Below, piece after piece: positions 44,345-56,422 of a stretch of DNA of 64,000 nt (the first letter of the stretch is position 1; every line of letters begins with the position of its first letter). This DNA is from Lactuca virosa (lineage: Eukaryota > Streptophyta > Magnoliopsida > Asterales > Asteraceae), in assembly GCA_928212115.1 (NCBI GenBank), contig CAKMRJ010005523.1:100715772-100779771 (forward strand), written 5' to 3'. Position numbers and translations under genes: made by a program. Below the pieces are notes generated by a model, which worked only from the letters and a program-made list of their open reading frames with translations, ran no database searches and had not been told where the DNA came from.

Positions 44345-45040
44345 ACATGTTTTTTCTGTAAGTTGGTTTGATTACAACGAAACTCCTTGGGTTCGATATA
44401 CCATGAAAACCACATGACTTGAATTTCAAATCTACCATTAAATCTTTATCCATTTTCTTAATATCGAAGTGACATGTTGCATGTCAACGCAATCTCATAA
44501 AAGGTCGGGAAATGTTCACGATGTGATGATACTTTGAAGTTATGAGATTATCGTACAATTATAATAGGGTTAACCAATGATATTTATATATCATACAAGA
44601 ATCCCCAATTAAAAAATACAAAAATTTTTCTTATTAGATTTAGCAGTAATGGCAAAAGAGGGAATCCAAACCATTAACCATGGATACCCCCACCCGATGC
44701 TAATAAGCCATATGATGTGGCGAAAGAGGTTATACAAAGCATAAACTATAAATAACCACCACAACCCTGAAAAATACCATGATTTATGAGAAGAGAATCA
44801 TTATATCAAAAACTAGTCAAACTAAACGTCCTTAACCGGATTTCTTTTCGTTTTTAATCTTTCATTGTCACATGTAGGCTACACATATTTGAAAATCTAT
44901 GACCTAAACCAAATTTGCAAATGATCTCTAATTTAATTCATTTTAAAATTATTATTTAGCTTACCATTTATATAATTAAAAATAATATATATTTATATCA
45001 AATTATCAATTTTCAAAAAACTGGTTGCCTCCACATATTT
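44343..45040. repeat. Diverged tandem duplication, second copy, and AT-rich flank
   Basis: 44343-44760 is the second copy of the unit at 43585. 44760-45040 is AT-rich with no gene seen; it is the upstream flank of the B3 gene. Confidence 0.65.
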
Positions 45041-45415
45041 GAGTGAGTACGTAGGGTTCCTATTCAGTCTTCATCACCATATGATCATCAGAGTTCCTCC
45101 TCTTATCCAACGAGTTAATGCTCTTGTAGAGTTGTAGTTACTTCTATACTTTCTACGTATGCAATGATATCCCATGAATCCAAAACAATCATGTGTTATC
45201 ACACAAGAGATAATCAATCAACATTTCCGACGAACAACTATTATGATGAGCTGGATCATTTGCCCGGATTGTTGGTTTGTGTTCTTCGGGTCTGTCATAA
45301 ATTACATTCCAAATTTCCCTTCTTCGATGTTTTCGAGAAAAGGGGTTCTAAATCAAACCCCATCACCGAACAATCACTAGGCTAGTAGGGTTTCTTGATT
45401 TCTTCTGGAACCTAT
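45041..45415 (+). promoter_or_regulatory. Likely promoter/5' UTR of the VAL-like gene
   Basis: Upstream sequence sharing TTGTGTTCTTCGGGTCTGTC, TAGGGTTTCTTG and the spacing to the ATG with the pseudogene copy at 48118-48215, so it was duplicated with exon 1. No clear TATA box; the overlapping short frames (45164-45385) end before the start codon and would act at most as upstream ORFs. Confidence 0.5.
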
Positions 45416-46838
45416 ATGGCTTCTTCATCATCGAATAAGTCTTGCCTCTATTGCAAGAACTCTTCCTCCGATTGCTTGAGTAATGGATGGAAACTCCGCA
45501 ACGGTGAATTCGCCCAACTCTGCAATCGCTGCTCGTAAGCCTCCTCTCGCCTATCTCACACTTCGATACAGTTGAATTTCCTATACATCGTTCGTAACTA
45601 CTTTAGTTTAATTCCGATTCGATCAGTGTATTCTGTAATCTCCATGCCGATCTTATATGTGTTAGTTCAATTGATTAATTATGGTCGATTCTCTGGGAAA
45701 TTGTGATTTGTAGTAGTCTCGCAATAGTTCATAACTTGCATGTTGAATTCATACTTCATTTATACAAACCCCGATTTAAAATCCAACGAAATTAGAATGA
45801 TTTTCAATACGATTTACCCTTTATTTCGTCTGATCATATGGAGAAAACATCCAATTGACAATCTTTGAGGATTCAAACTCAAACAAGAGAGGAAAGAAAA
45901 CGATTCTAGCTATCTTTTCTTTTTTGTGCATAAAGTTTTGTAGGGATGCAAAATTTGATGACCATAATCTTTAAAAATGTAAAATCTTTTCTAACCCAAT
46001 TTGTATCTTGAATCCTTATAGCTATTTATACAATACGGGACGTTTCTGTGTAACATTTCATTCAAAAGAAGACGGTTGGAGGGACTGTGACTCTTGTGGG
46101 AAGGTGAGTAAAATTCCGAATTTGCCCCTTCGATTTCTTCTTAACTCAAGGGTAGTTTTTTATTAGGAAACATGTATTTTTGAATATGCAAACCAATATT
46201 AATTCATTTGCATTTTGCAGCTTGTCCATTGTGGATGTATTATGTCACTTGGTGAGTATTCGCTGCAGGATTTCCATGGGGTGATATGCATGGACTGTTC
46301 AAGGACTGAATGTATTAGCCCGGAATCGGAATCATTGATTCCATTGTTTGAGAAAGTACTGACTGCTAGTGATACCGGTTCCAAGTTAGCCCGGTTTATA
46401 ATTCCAAAGAAACATGCAGAGGTGAAGAAAGGCAAAGAATTTACAATATTTGGATTCTAATTGAGTAGATTTAGAATGTAGTAATATTAATAAATATGCA
46501 TGATTTTGATTTTCAAACAGGCTCATTTCCCAGAAGTTAATGATCCTCAAGGGATCCCAGTGAGTGTATTGGATACAGCAGGAAACGAATGGGATCTTTC
46601 CTTGCGTTATTGGGTACATGTAAACAGCAAAATGTATGTTTTAAAAGGGCTTAGAACTTTCATAATTTTAAACAATTTGCAAGCAGGAGATACAGGTGAC
46701 TCTTGATTCTTTTGTTAAGTTGTTGTTTCTTGAATGCTTATGATTTAACTTCAACTAAGAGTAATTTTTTTTTCAGTGGCTTTTTATGCAAGGGAGTCAG
46801 ATAGAAAGATTGTGATGGATGTGAGGAAAAGTGGCTAG
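45416..46838 (+). CDS. Compact VAL-type protein: PHD-like zinc finger plus B3 domain
   Basis: Five exons joined with GT-AG introns: 45416-45534, 46022-46103, 46221-46421, 46521-46695, 46777-46838, giving 639 nt and 212 residues. The N-terminal half has the Cys/His pattern of the VAL/HSI2 atypical PHD-like finger: CLYC, GWKLRNGEFAQLCNRC, GRFCVTFHSKEDGWRDCDSC, HCGCI, CMDC. The C-terminal half is a B3 DNA-binding domain: ARFIIPKKHAEAHFPEV, EWDLSLRYWVHVNSKMYVL, LQAGDTVAFYARES, ending KIVMDVRKSG. VAL proteins are nuclear repressors of seed-maturation genes that bind RY/Sph (CATGCA) motifs; that role here is family knowledge. Known VALs are several hundred residues long with a CW domain and often an EAR motif; both are absent, the stop falling just after B3. 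Phases agree at every junction (2, 0, 0, 1). A broken copy of its 5' end lies at 48080. Confidence 0.87.
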
Positions 46839-48079
46839 GGTTTTGAAGAATCTTGATATGGTATTTTGTTGCAGATGGAGTTTTAGTTATAAACTTTAAA
46901 GGTTTTGCTTTTAGTGTTGTAGCTATTGGCATAGGAAGACATAAGAGATTGTTATTTTGATATTTCATGTTGTTTTATATTTGACATATAGAGAACTTGA
47001 ACTTGAAGTTTTCAATCTTTTTACCTTTATGAATACCTTTGTCTGGATTAGTTAGTTTGAGAATCTCTTATAAGATTCTATGCTAAATTTTTAAGCAACC
47101 AAGAATAGAAATAAGTACTATTTTTCCTAAGTTTTTATCGGTAGATTGATATTATGAATAATTTTTAGATATGTTCATATACTAAAAAAGAAATTAAACT
47201 AATTTGTAAGGGTGGTCATTACTTGGTTTGCATTTGAGGAAACCGAAAACAAATTCAGACCAAGCCAAATTTCAAATTTAGTTTTCTTGTCTGGTAGAAT
47301 TCGAACTAAACAAAACCGAATTATCAAATTACATAATTAATTAATTATATTAATTAAATAGTATATTTTTTATACTTTAAAAATAGTTGAAAAACTAAAA
47401 ATATTTTTTGATATTTCATATTTCGTGGATACATTATACATCAATTTCTGAATTCCAAAATCTCAAAAGTTACTTCCTGTAACCCAAGTTTTATTTGAAA
47501 CTTTATATTATATGTTTAAACTTTGGAGTTTGTAAATTTTAAATTTTGCATTTTGTATTAAACTTAGAATTTGTTTTTTTCAATTTTCAAAACTAACCAA
47601 ACTGAAGTGTAATTTGGTTTTTTATTTGGTCTGAGTTGCTATAAATTTGTTTGGTTTGGTTTGGACTGAAATAAATTTATATTGTGGAAACTAAACCAAA
47701 CAAAAACCCTAAGAAACCATAAACGGAATCAATTACTACCTATACTAATTTGCGACTATTAGTAGAATTAGAAACCATTACAAAAATTAAGAATTTAAAA
47801 AAAAAATTATTGTTATGTATGATATTAATCCCTAAAAGTTAAAAATAAAAGTTTATTGTATGGATCACTTATTTGTTAGTCCATGTTCATGCTCGTGCAA
47901 TAGCAGATTTATGGCTTTATTGTATAACATTTGATTAGAGTTCATGCTCTTGCGATTTCTCTTCTTATACTTTCAACTTTCAACATATAATTTATATCTC
48001 ACCAATTCAAAACAAACATATTTTTTAACACAAAAAAGATCCATATCCAAACAACATTTTTCTTATTTCCGACATCAAT
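46839..48079. other. 3' flank of the VAL-like gene and AT-rich non-coding DNA
   Basis: 46839-47050 is a plausible 3' UTR (T-rich, no sharp polyadenylation site). 47210-47730 is an ACCGAA/TTTGGTTTGG-rich block resembling a degenerate MITE, without a clear inverted repeat. The rest is AT-rich and empty. Confidence 0.5.
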
Positions 48080-48329
48080 GACTACGGTGGGTTGGATTCT
48101 TCACGTAGATTACGGGATTGTGTTCTTCAGGCCTGTCCATAAATTATCATCAGATTTCAAAAATCCCCATCGCCAAATGTTCTCTAGGGTTTCTTGTGTT
48201 TGTCTAGAACCTTCAATGGCTTCTTTAAAAGCCAACAAGTTTTGCTTCTGATGGCATGACTCTTCCTCCGATTACTTGAGAAACACCTCCTGAAAACACA
48301 CTCAGATCTGCCATCGTTGCTTGTAAGCA

Positions 48330-48362
<33 letters not shown>

Positions 48363-48505
48363 GCACACGCAAATACAATTGAATTTATTGGTATTTGGTT
48401 CGTATATGCTGAGTTTAGGCCGATCATGTTGAGGGCTTATTGATTGGTGTATTCCATAATCTCATATGAGCTGATTTTATTGCTTCTTTATATGGTCGAA
48501 CGTTT
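48080..48505 (+). pseudogene. Broken 5' copy of the VAL-like gene, exon 1 and intron 1
   Basis: 48118-48323 aligns with 45270-45534. The ATG at 48216 (ATGGCTTCTTTAAAAGCCAACA) starts an exon 1 equivalent that reads stops after MASLKANKFCF, yet keeps DSSSDYL and a HRC before GTAAGC. A (CT)n run (48333-48360) follows in the intron. The intron text TACAATTGAATTTATTGG..CCGATC..GTGTATTC matches intron 1 of the intact gene and runs into copy B of the segmental duplication. Exons 2-5 were not found. Confidence 0.82.
48332..48361. repeat. (CT)n microsatellite
   Basis: Fourteen or so CT units within the pseudogene's intron 1. Absent from the intact gene, which has CCTCCTCTCGCC there. Confidence 0.95.
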
Positions 48506-49058
48506 GTGGAAAGTTACGATAACTGGATTAGACATCTTAGTCTGCAGATGGAAATCATGTTTATGAACTGTTCTTCATTTTAAGTTTGTATCTTTGCTAA
48601 ATTTCTCATGCATTGCCATTAATATTCATGCATTATGATTTCTTCTACTTTTCTACATTTCAGGACAACGACTCCCATCTTTGCTATTCCGATCCACCTG
48701 TATTGGTTCTTCTCTGTTCCGGATAAATCCTTTTCTTTTTAGACTTCTATTTAGGAAAAAAAATATATAAGCATTCAAAATGTATATGTTGGGATCCAAA
48801 TGGAGTCTAAAGGAAGAGGATATATCAAGAACAGAGAGGAATTAGTGGAGGCGGATAGTGAGATGTCCAGAAGTCAAGAATCCTGATCACGAATATTGGA
48901 AAGTAGGAATGAAGATTTCATGAAAGGGAAAATGTTCTCATCAAAGATGAGAATGATAAAGGTAAACGTTTTTATCATCAACGACGAGAATAGATTATTT
49001 TAACCCTATTATGTTCGAATTTCATCGCCTCAAATATAGAATGTTGGGTAACAAGTTT
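48506..49058. other. Duplication copy B, unassigned host sequence
   Basis: Uninterrupted equivalent of 12829-13382. It has an acceptor-like TTTCAG before GACAACGACTC (48663) and a frame from ATGGAGTC at 48800 (MESKGRGYIKNREELVEADS) that stops after SRSQES. Gene identity not recognised. Confidence 0.45.
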
Positions 49059-49829
49059 TGTTAAAACTAACGATCTTTTTCAAACTAATGCATCTTATAA
49101 TCGATTTTCCTTGTACTCTTCATAGGATTCTTAATAATTGTTTGTTTAGGGGTTATTTATGTAGATCTCGTGAAGTTTTGGATTGTGCCTCGTTTTGTCT
49201 AAACTTACAGGATTGTTGGACACACGGATCTTTCGTGGATTGGGTTTGGATGGGTTTACTTGGATCTGGTGCAATATTTGATCTGATAATCAGCTCGAAG
49301 TATAAACGGTGAATGTGTTTGTTTCTCTCATAACTGTGATTCATATCACACACTAAACTCACAGACTCTCTTGTTCTCTCGTCTTCATCGGTAGATTAGG
49401 GTTATTCTTTGAGTTCTTCATTGTTCATAGAGTTCTTTTGTGTTTTAGGTTTAGTTGATTGTAGATTAAAGAGTGTTTTGTAGTGAGGATTGGTTGTAGA
49501 GTGTTGAGTGATTTGTTGTAGAAAGTTTTCAGTTGTAAGTTTTGTAAAACCAACTGGTTCTTTCTAAATAAAATAAGAGTTGTTGATGTTGGGGAATTCT
49601 TTGGAGCAATTTTCGACTAGTTTGTGAGTTTTGTCTTCTTTGGGATAGGGTTCTGTTGTATCTCATCTGGTCTTGTTTGATCTAAAGTTTCTAGTGTGTT
49701 TAGATCTAGATCATTGTTCAGATCAATTTTAGTGTTGATCAAGGGTCTCCTATGTTCTTAGGCCCCAGATTTGTTTCGATGTTTGTTCTTGATTGGCCTT
49801 GTTTCTTGATATGTATGGAGCTATTAATT

Positions 49830-50975
49830 ATAATTGGGATTTGTTTCAACTAGATATCAATAATGATTTTCTATATTGTGAACTTGATGAAAGTGTTATA
49901 TGAGTCTTCCACCTAGTTATCACAGTAAAGGTGATAATAGGGTTTGCAAACTCTTAAAATCTATGTATAGCCTTAAACAGACACCTAGGAAGTGGAATTA
50001 AAAATTATGTTCATCTCTTCTTGAATTTGGGTTTGTGCAAAGTATAAATGGTTTGTCCTTATTTGTGAAATTTAAGAATAGTTGTTATTCTCTTAGTATA
50101 TGTGGATGACATTATATTAGTTGAAAATGATTTAGTTGAAATTATTGATAATGTTAAACTTTTTAAAATCTATGTTTTTAATTAAGGATTTGGGAAAACT
50201 TAAAATTTTCCATAATATTGAAGTTATTGATGTTGAGAATTTGTTTGACTCAAAGAAAATAATGCTTAGAACTTTTGCATGATTTGGTATGTTAGGGTCT
50301 AAGCCTATCAAAATTCCTTTAGATTCCAATGTTGTTATTAGGAGTGATAAAATTGATGAAAATGATTTCTTTATTGCAAAATGTTACTGAATTTTAGAAA
50401 TTTATTGGGAAACATATATACTTAACGATTACCCATTTCCTATGTTGTGCAAGTTTTTAGTCGGTTTATGCACAATCCTAGGAAATCTCACCTTAAAACA
50501 ATTTGCGGATGTTGACCGGGCAAAGTGCTTATTGTCTAGGAGATCTATAACTGGTTTTTCTGTGTTTTTGGGAGATTCTCTTATTTCTTGGAAAAGCAAG
50601 AAGCAAGATACAGTCTCACGTTCATCCCTTGAGTCTGAATACCATGCTCTTAGTACTATTACTTGTAATGTTATTTGGATTCAAAGTTGTGTTTGATCTT
50701 AGGACTAAAGCTTTGCTCATGGTTAAGATTTTATGTGATAATGATTCTGCAATAAAATTGGCTTGAATTCGGTATTTCATAAAAAAAATATTTGGATATT
50801 GATACTCACTTTATTAGAGAAAATGTATCTAAAGGTCTAGTTCAAGATTGCAAAATTGATTCAGATCAAAATGTGGCTGATATTTTCACTAAAGCTTTGA
50901 TTTCCAGTCAACATAATTTTTTATGTAAAAAAGTAGGTCTTATGGATGCTTTTCAAAATAAGTAATGTTTTTTTA
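49830..50975 (+). pseudogene. Copia RT and RNase H remnant, copy B
   Basis: Same protein as 14165-16115. Best preserved part is RNase H at 50490-50690: FADVDRAKCLLSRRSITGFS, VFLGDSLISWKSKKQDTVSR, SSLESEYHALSTITCNVIW, with the catalytic SESEYHA/LESEYHAL helix. ADIFTKAL follows at 50880-50905. RT motif LYGLKQ has decayed (SLKQTPRKWN). Confidence 0.85.
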
Positions 50976-51120
50976 ATTATTAATTTGTGTATGTGTATGT
51001 GGGTGGGGGGGGGGGGGGTGTTAAAAATATGAACATTTTTCCTATTTCAAACTTATCATTGAAACTTATAATGTCTTGGGTTGTTTGTGTGTGCTTTCTA
51101 AAGATTCAAGGGTTAGTATA

Positions 51121-53947
51121 TGTAACATCCCAAAATTCAAGGCCAAAAATTTCATTTTAATTAAGTTAATATAAAAACCGATAGTATAAAAACATCCATA
51201 GTGTCAACTCATTTCGTAATCAAAAACTAATATTTCCAATAACCAAAACATGTCATAGAAAAGTAATATCAAAGTACAACTCCCAAAGATGTCATAATGC
51301 GGAAATCATAGTGTGATGCACTGCGATCGTGCCGGATCCTTTCCTTTTAAAGAAGAAGTACCTGAAACCAAAACTGAAAATCGTAAGCACGAAGCTTAGT
51401 GAATTCCATAAATACCACATACCATACATATCAACATACTGCCTAGCATATCTGGGTGCTGGCCTACCCATTCAGTCTCTTTCAACCGGATACTGTCTAG
51501 CATATAAGCACATAAATCACATGATGTCATACATAACCATGAACCATACATATATCATAATCAATAAAGGTGTTATGTGCCAATACATAGTCTTTCCATT
51601 ATGCCACAGGCCGCTACGTGGTCTTTCTTGCCAAGCTGGAGGCCACCCCCTCAGTCTTACAAACAAGTGCCAAGAGCTACCTCCTGGTCTTCCATCCAAG
51701 CATCACAAAGACAACTAGCATACATACTACTCTACTTAGCCAATTAGCATATAGTGTGCCAGGAGCCACCTCCTGGTCTTTCAAACATAATGCCTAGGGC
51801 TAACCCCAGGTCTTCCTACCATACATAATAACATAGAGTGTGCCAGGAGTCACCTTTTGGTCTTTCATACATAATGCCTAGGGCTAATCCCCGGGTCTTT
51901 CTACGTGCATCAAACAAATGGGCCGACATTGGTGCCTTCGACCCATACAAACAGTGAGGAGACTCACCTCGCACTTCTGAAGTCCCGTGAATAAATCCGT
52001 GACTGCTGGCTGAAAGATCCCCAAACTGTCAATCATCAAAACAACACTTGATTAATAATTGGGTTCTAATAAATAACCATAAGTACACACATAGGATAAA
52101 AGGACCATTTTACCCCTAACCTAGCTTGGTCCAAGACCAAGGCCCAAACTCACACTTGAAGACCCAAAAGCCATATAATCAACAAGGCACAACATATGCC
52201 CCCATTTTCAAAATTTGGCCGAAACCTCTACACGGTCTTACCTTAAGGCCCAACCCTTTATTCTAGTCCAAACATTTGACATTCCGCTGGTCCAATGTCT
52301 CATAATCATCAAGGCCCAATTATGGTCCATCTACGGCCCAGTTTTCCAAATTGGGCCCAAACCCCTCACATGGGCCTTCCCCTAAAGTCCATCCAAATAT
52401 TCCAGTCCACATACTTGTTCTTGGATGGCCCATCAATAGCCCAATCACCAAAACCCAACAGAAAGGCCCAACTCAAGGCCCAAATGAAATTAGAGTTTTC
52501 ACATAAAATGATGATTAGGGTTAATTAGAAACACTTAACCCATTAAGGACTTAATCCATTAAGTCCATCATTCTACTACGTAACTCAGACGGTGTGGTCG
52601 GGCGTAATTCATTATTCAATTCCAATGACCCAACACGCGGGTCTCGATAATTCCAAACTAACATATTCATAATTAGGGTTTTCTAAACCCTAATTAGGCT
52701 TCCAACCCAATTACCAGCCAACAAAATTCCAAATTAGGTTTTAAGTTGATTAGGGTTTCATTAGGTCGGACACCACCCATTGCCACCTCGGGCGGTGGTG
52801 GTCGACGGCGGCTCATGGGGGAAACCACCACCTCGTGGTAATGGTGGTTATGATTCTAAACCAAAACCTGAACAAACATCTAAAAAGCAATTCAATCACA
52901 CATGAATGTACACCGCCACCCAACATGGCGGCTGGTGGCAGCAATATGGCGGCGTGAGGTGGCAGCCAACATCTCACGGTGGTGGTGACGGGTTTTTCTT
53001 TAGTTCCTCCGGCCAAAATCATCCATACTACATTTCCCATAAAAAAAACACACACCTGCACCAATATATACCTACAGCCACCCTCACACGGTGGCAGAAA
53101 AGCAAAAATGGCGGCAGCCACCATGGTTGGTTGCCATGGTGGCTCTCTGCAACTTCCGGCAAGCCAAAAACGCACAAACAATCATGATTGCAGCAGTGAC
53201 ACACACACACGCGCGAAGCACGATCACCCACCACGCCGGACTTCGGTCTTGGAGGAGGAGAATGACGATGGAGGGGCGACGAACGGAGTTGTTGAACGTG
53301 CAACGGCAGCAGCGGCAGCGACGACGCCAATAGGTGACGTTCAGCGATGGCGACGTAAGCCACGGTGATCACAACGGCGCGACGGACGTCTCGAAGGAAG
53401 GAAAGAATGCAACATCAGCCTCAGTACCGGCCTTTAGGCTCGTCGTCGGAGTCGCAAGGGATCGTCGGTGGTTCACTAGGGTGTCACGGAGGCGGCGACT
53501 GTATGGGAGAGATAAGGGTGGCGGCGCCGGAGGTGGTTGATGAGAGGGTGGCGGCTGAATGACCTAGGGTTAGGGTTTGGAGAAGGTGACGGGTTTATAC
53601 CCGATCACATGTAATCTTTGTCCATAATCCACTTTCAGCCCCTCCATGACAATTCCTTTCAACTTTAATCCATATAGTACCATTCAGCCCCCAACTTTCA
53701 AAAATCTTTTCAATTTAAGTCCAATATTTACCCAATACCCCCCGACTTCTAAAAATCGTTACAAAACCAATCCAGAACTTACACTTTTAACCTCCAAAAT
53801 CCAAAATTATGACTTTTAACTCCTCGAAGCCAACACCTTGCTAAATTATTATCGATTTTGGCTACAATAATATAAAATAATATTGAAAATTTACATCTCG
53901 AGGTTTTTAAAGTTTATTATTTATTTAATTTCAAACAGAATGTTACA
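51121..53947. mobile_element. Solo LTR inside the copia 3' LTR
   Basis: 2827 bp, TGTAACATCCC..GAATGTTACA, with imperfect flanking repeats GTATA (51116-51120) and TTATA (53948-53952). The continuous copia LTR in copy A (16260-16275) is the empty site. There is no primer site, gag or pol, so it is an LTR left by recombination. Inside are an array of hairpin-forming GCCAGGAGCCACCTCCTGG-type units (51590-51905) and a GC-rich stretch (52770-53560) with overlapping frames on both strands that do not resemble known proteins. Confidence 0.85.
51590..51905. repeat. Array of hairpin motifs within the solo LTR
   Basis: Eight or so units of the form (G)CC-xxGGxxxxxCCxx-GGTCTT, alternating GTGCCAGGAGCCACCTCCTGG and ATGCCTAGGGCTAACCCCAGG. 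The unit at 51759-51776 is a perfect 7-bp stem, CCAGGAG-CCAC-CTCCTGG. Confidence 0.75.
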
Positions 53948-54451
53948 TTATATAAATGTTCTTGGTATGTTATTTGATAACAATTGTCGTTTAGGGGCCA
54001 ATTATGTATATCTAGTGAAGTATTGGATTGCGCCTCGTTTTTTCTAAACTTACAGGATTGTTGGACATGCGGATCTTTTGTGGATCGGGTTTGGATGGTT
54101 TTACTTGGATCCAGATGCAATATTTGATCTGAAGATCAACCTGAAGTATAAAGGGTGAATGTGTGTATATTTCTCTCATAACTGAGATTCATATCACACA
54201 CACTCAACTCATAGACTCTCTTGTTCTCTAGCGTTCATCTGTAAATTAGGGTTCTTCTGTGAGTTCTTCATTGTTCATATAATTCATTCGTGTTTTAGGT
54301 TTAGTTGAGTGTAGATTAGAGAGTGTTTTGTAGTGAGGATTAGTTGTAGAGTGTTGAGTGGTTTTTTGTAGAGAGTTTTCAATTGTAAGTTTCCTAAAAC
54401 CAACTAATTCTTTATAAATAAAATAAGACCTGTTGATGTTGGTAATTCTTT

Positions 54452-55309
54452 TTGTTTTTATGTGCTTCTTATTATTAAGGATTATTTGAGTATTATTAGA
54501 AGGCTTTATATGACTATTATACAAAGATATCGGTTTTTATTTATTCATTTCTTTTGTTCTCATTCTCTTTGACAGTTTTTAGCCATATGACCTTCTCCTC
54601 TACAGTTAAGTCCATTAATATACATGAAATTGTGTCTCGTGGTTTTCCATATATTAGGGCTTCGATATATATTTATGTTATTGATATTATTATTTTGCTT
54701 CATGTTATCATCATATTTATTAGACAATGTAAGGAATGATTATCGAAGAATGTCTATTGAGGAAACACAAAGAGAAGTCAGGGACAAAGAAATCGAGAGA
54801 AAAAAGAGAGGCAATTTTATTTTACTAAATGGCACAATTAGGATTTACAACAGTTGAAATAATAATGCAACTTATGAAGAAAAATGTATTCCAGCAAGAG
54901 ATTGAGATTTCTTTTGTGATTTGATTAAAAATTCGATGGAGCATAGAACAACTCTATATTTTGATTAAAAACAGCAATGGTCATATCCTAACGAATGAAA
55001 GTAATATGATCACATATACATTCATTTCTAAGCATTTTGTGTGGATGGAATATTTATTTGGATAAATATATGAATTTTTAGTTTGTACAATGCTTATAAG
55101 TAAAATTGTCTCAAATGTTAGAATTTGGTTTTAACGAATATCAAACAAGACTCAAATATTTCTTAGATTGCATTATCACACTTTCCTAAATATATAATGC
55201 CAACCTTATATGCCTAGGTTTACACGGAATTTGAATAATCCAAGAAACTACTATCTTGGGTTCATGCAAAATCGAATATATAAAGACAAAAAAAAAAAAA
55301 AAAAAATCA
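54452..55309. other. Unassigned duplication copy B sequence
   Basis: Equivalent of 16756-17260 plus about 390 bp (54860-55240) that copy A lacks. A frame at 54624-54857 ends with VRNDYRRMSIEETQREVRDK, as in copy A. Poly-A run at 55289-55306. No gene recognised. Confidence 0.45.
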
Positions 55310-55319
55310 AATGACAATG

Positions 55320-56412
55320 CTCTCGAATGATAAAGATCTTTGTGGTATGTCAGTTCATAGTTTGCATGACTTTAATGGTGAGAATCTGTTGTGGGTCTGG
55401 ATTGTTAAAACTTAAAAGTATCTATGGTAATGATGGGGGCTTTTCAATGGCTGATATGTACAGATCAAAACTAGGGGTTTGGTTAGGTGTTGTGAAGCTC
55501 GTGTCTGACCTTGATGGATTACTTTCGTTTGATTCTATTACTATGAAAGTGGGGAATGGTGCCTCTATTAGGTTTTGGTTGGATTTTTGGTGTGGTGATG
55601 TGATTTTGAGGTCTCGATTTCCTAGACTTTTCGCCTTGCCAGTCAATGGCAAGAGTATGGTTAGTGATTATTGGATAGACAATAGGTGGGAGATTGCTTG
55701 GCTTCGGCCTATTGGTGGAGGAGATCTTCAATCATAGTTGCAGCAACTGATGGATATGCTTATTTATGTCAGCGCATCTAATGGACGGGGTGGATTCTTA
55801 GAGTTGAAAGATTGGATTGGAAGTGGAGTTCACGGTTAAAAGTCTTAGAGTTCAAGCTTGTTACCTATAGGTGGCGATCATACTAGACGGAATAACTGTT
55901 TTCCTATCAAAGTTAATTTATTTATTTAGAGAGTGTTGCAGAACAAATTGTCGATTATATGTAATCTTATTAGGATGGAAATTTTTGTGGAGTTAGTGTT
56001 ATGTTGATAAGCATCAAGACATTGCTCATTTGTTCTTAAAATATTCGTTGGCTATCCAACTTTGGTAAAAGAATGCGTTGTGGTTGGGTATTTCGGTGCC
56101 TGAGTTCATTGACATATGTGACTTATTCGAGTGGATTGGTGATCAAAGTGTTGTTAATTATCGTAGATTGATTATGGATTCAGTTTGTGGTACTTTAATA
56201 TGGGTGTTGTGGAAATATTAGAATACGCTGTTTTTGGGAACGATTACAGAAAAGATTTACTTTTTAGTTATATTGTTTCCTTTTCTTTTAATATTTTTTG
56301 TAATAAGAAGTATAAAGCTAAAAAAAACTAGAATAAGTGGATGCATAATCCTCTCATATGCACTGATTGTTTTTTGTTCCCTGTGGAATACATAATGTCG
56401 TTCCAAAAAAAA
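55320..56412 (+). mobile_element. 5'-truncated LINE (L1-like), copy B
   Basis: Contains GNGASIRFWLDFWCGDVILR, SRFPRLFALPVNGKSMVSDY, WIDNRWEIAWLRP in one open frame (55327-55737), then zf-RVT-like text in broken frames (FPIKVNLFI; ADKHQDIAHLFLKY). It ends in poly-A at 56404-56412. Short direct repeats AATGACAATG (55310-55319) and AATGATAATG (56413-56422) fit a target duplication with one mismatch. RT itself is absent because of 5' truncation. Confidence 0.82.
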
Positions 56413-56422
56413 AATGATAATG

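Larger units (their letters stand above)
49059..54451 (+). mobile_element. Decayed Ty1-copia element, copy B, split by a solo LTR
   Basis: 5' LTR 49059-about 49601, 3' LTR 51019-51120 continuing at 53953-about 54451. The interior (49830-50975) holds RT and RNase H pieces. It lacks the two small DNA elements and the internal duplication found in copy A, and gained the solo LTR at 51121. Confidence 0.85.

Noticed and set aside
44230..44453. Frames rich in YIYIYI
   Set aside because: Translations of the (TA)n microsatellite.
48184..48378. Minus-strand frame with RERERERER
   Set aside because: Translation of the (CT)n run antisense to the exon 1 pseudogene.
52813..53562. Dense overlapping frames on both strands in GC-rich DNA
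   Set aside because: Lie inside a solo LTR, six-frame openness is due to GC content and CCACC/GGTGG repeats; no recognised domain.
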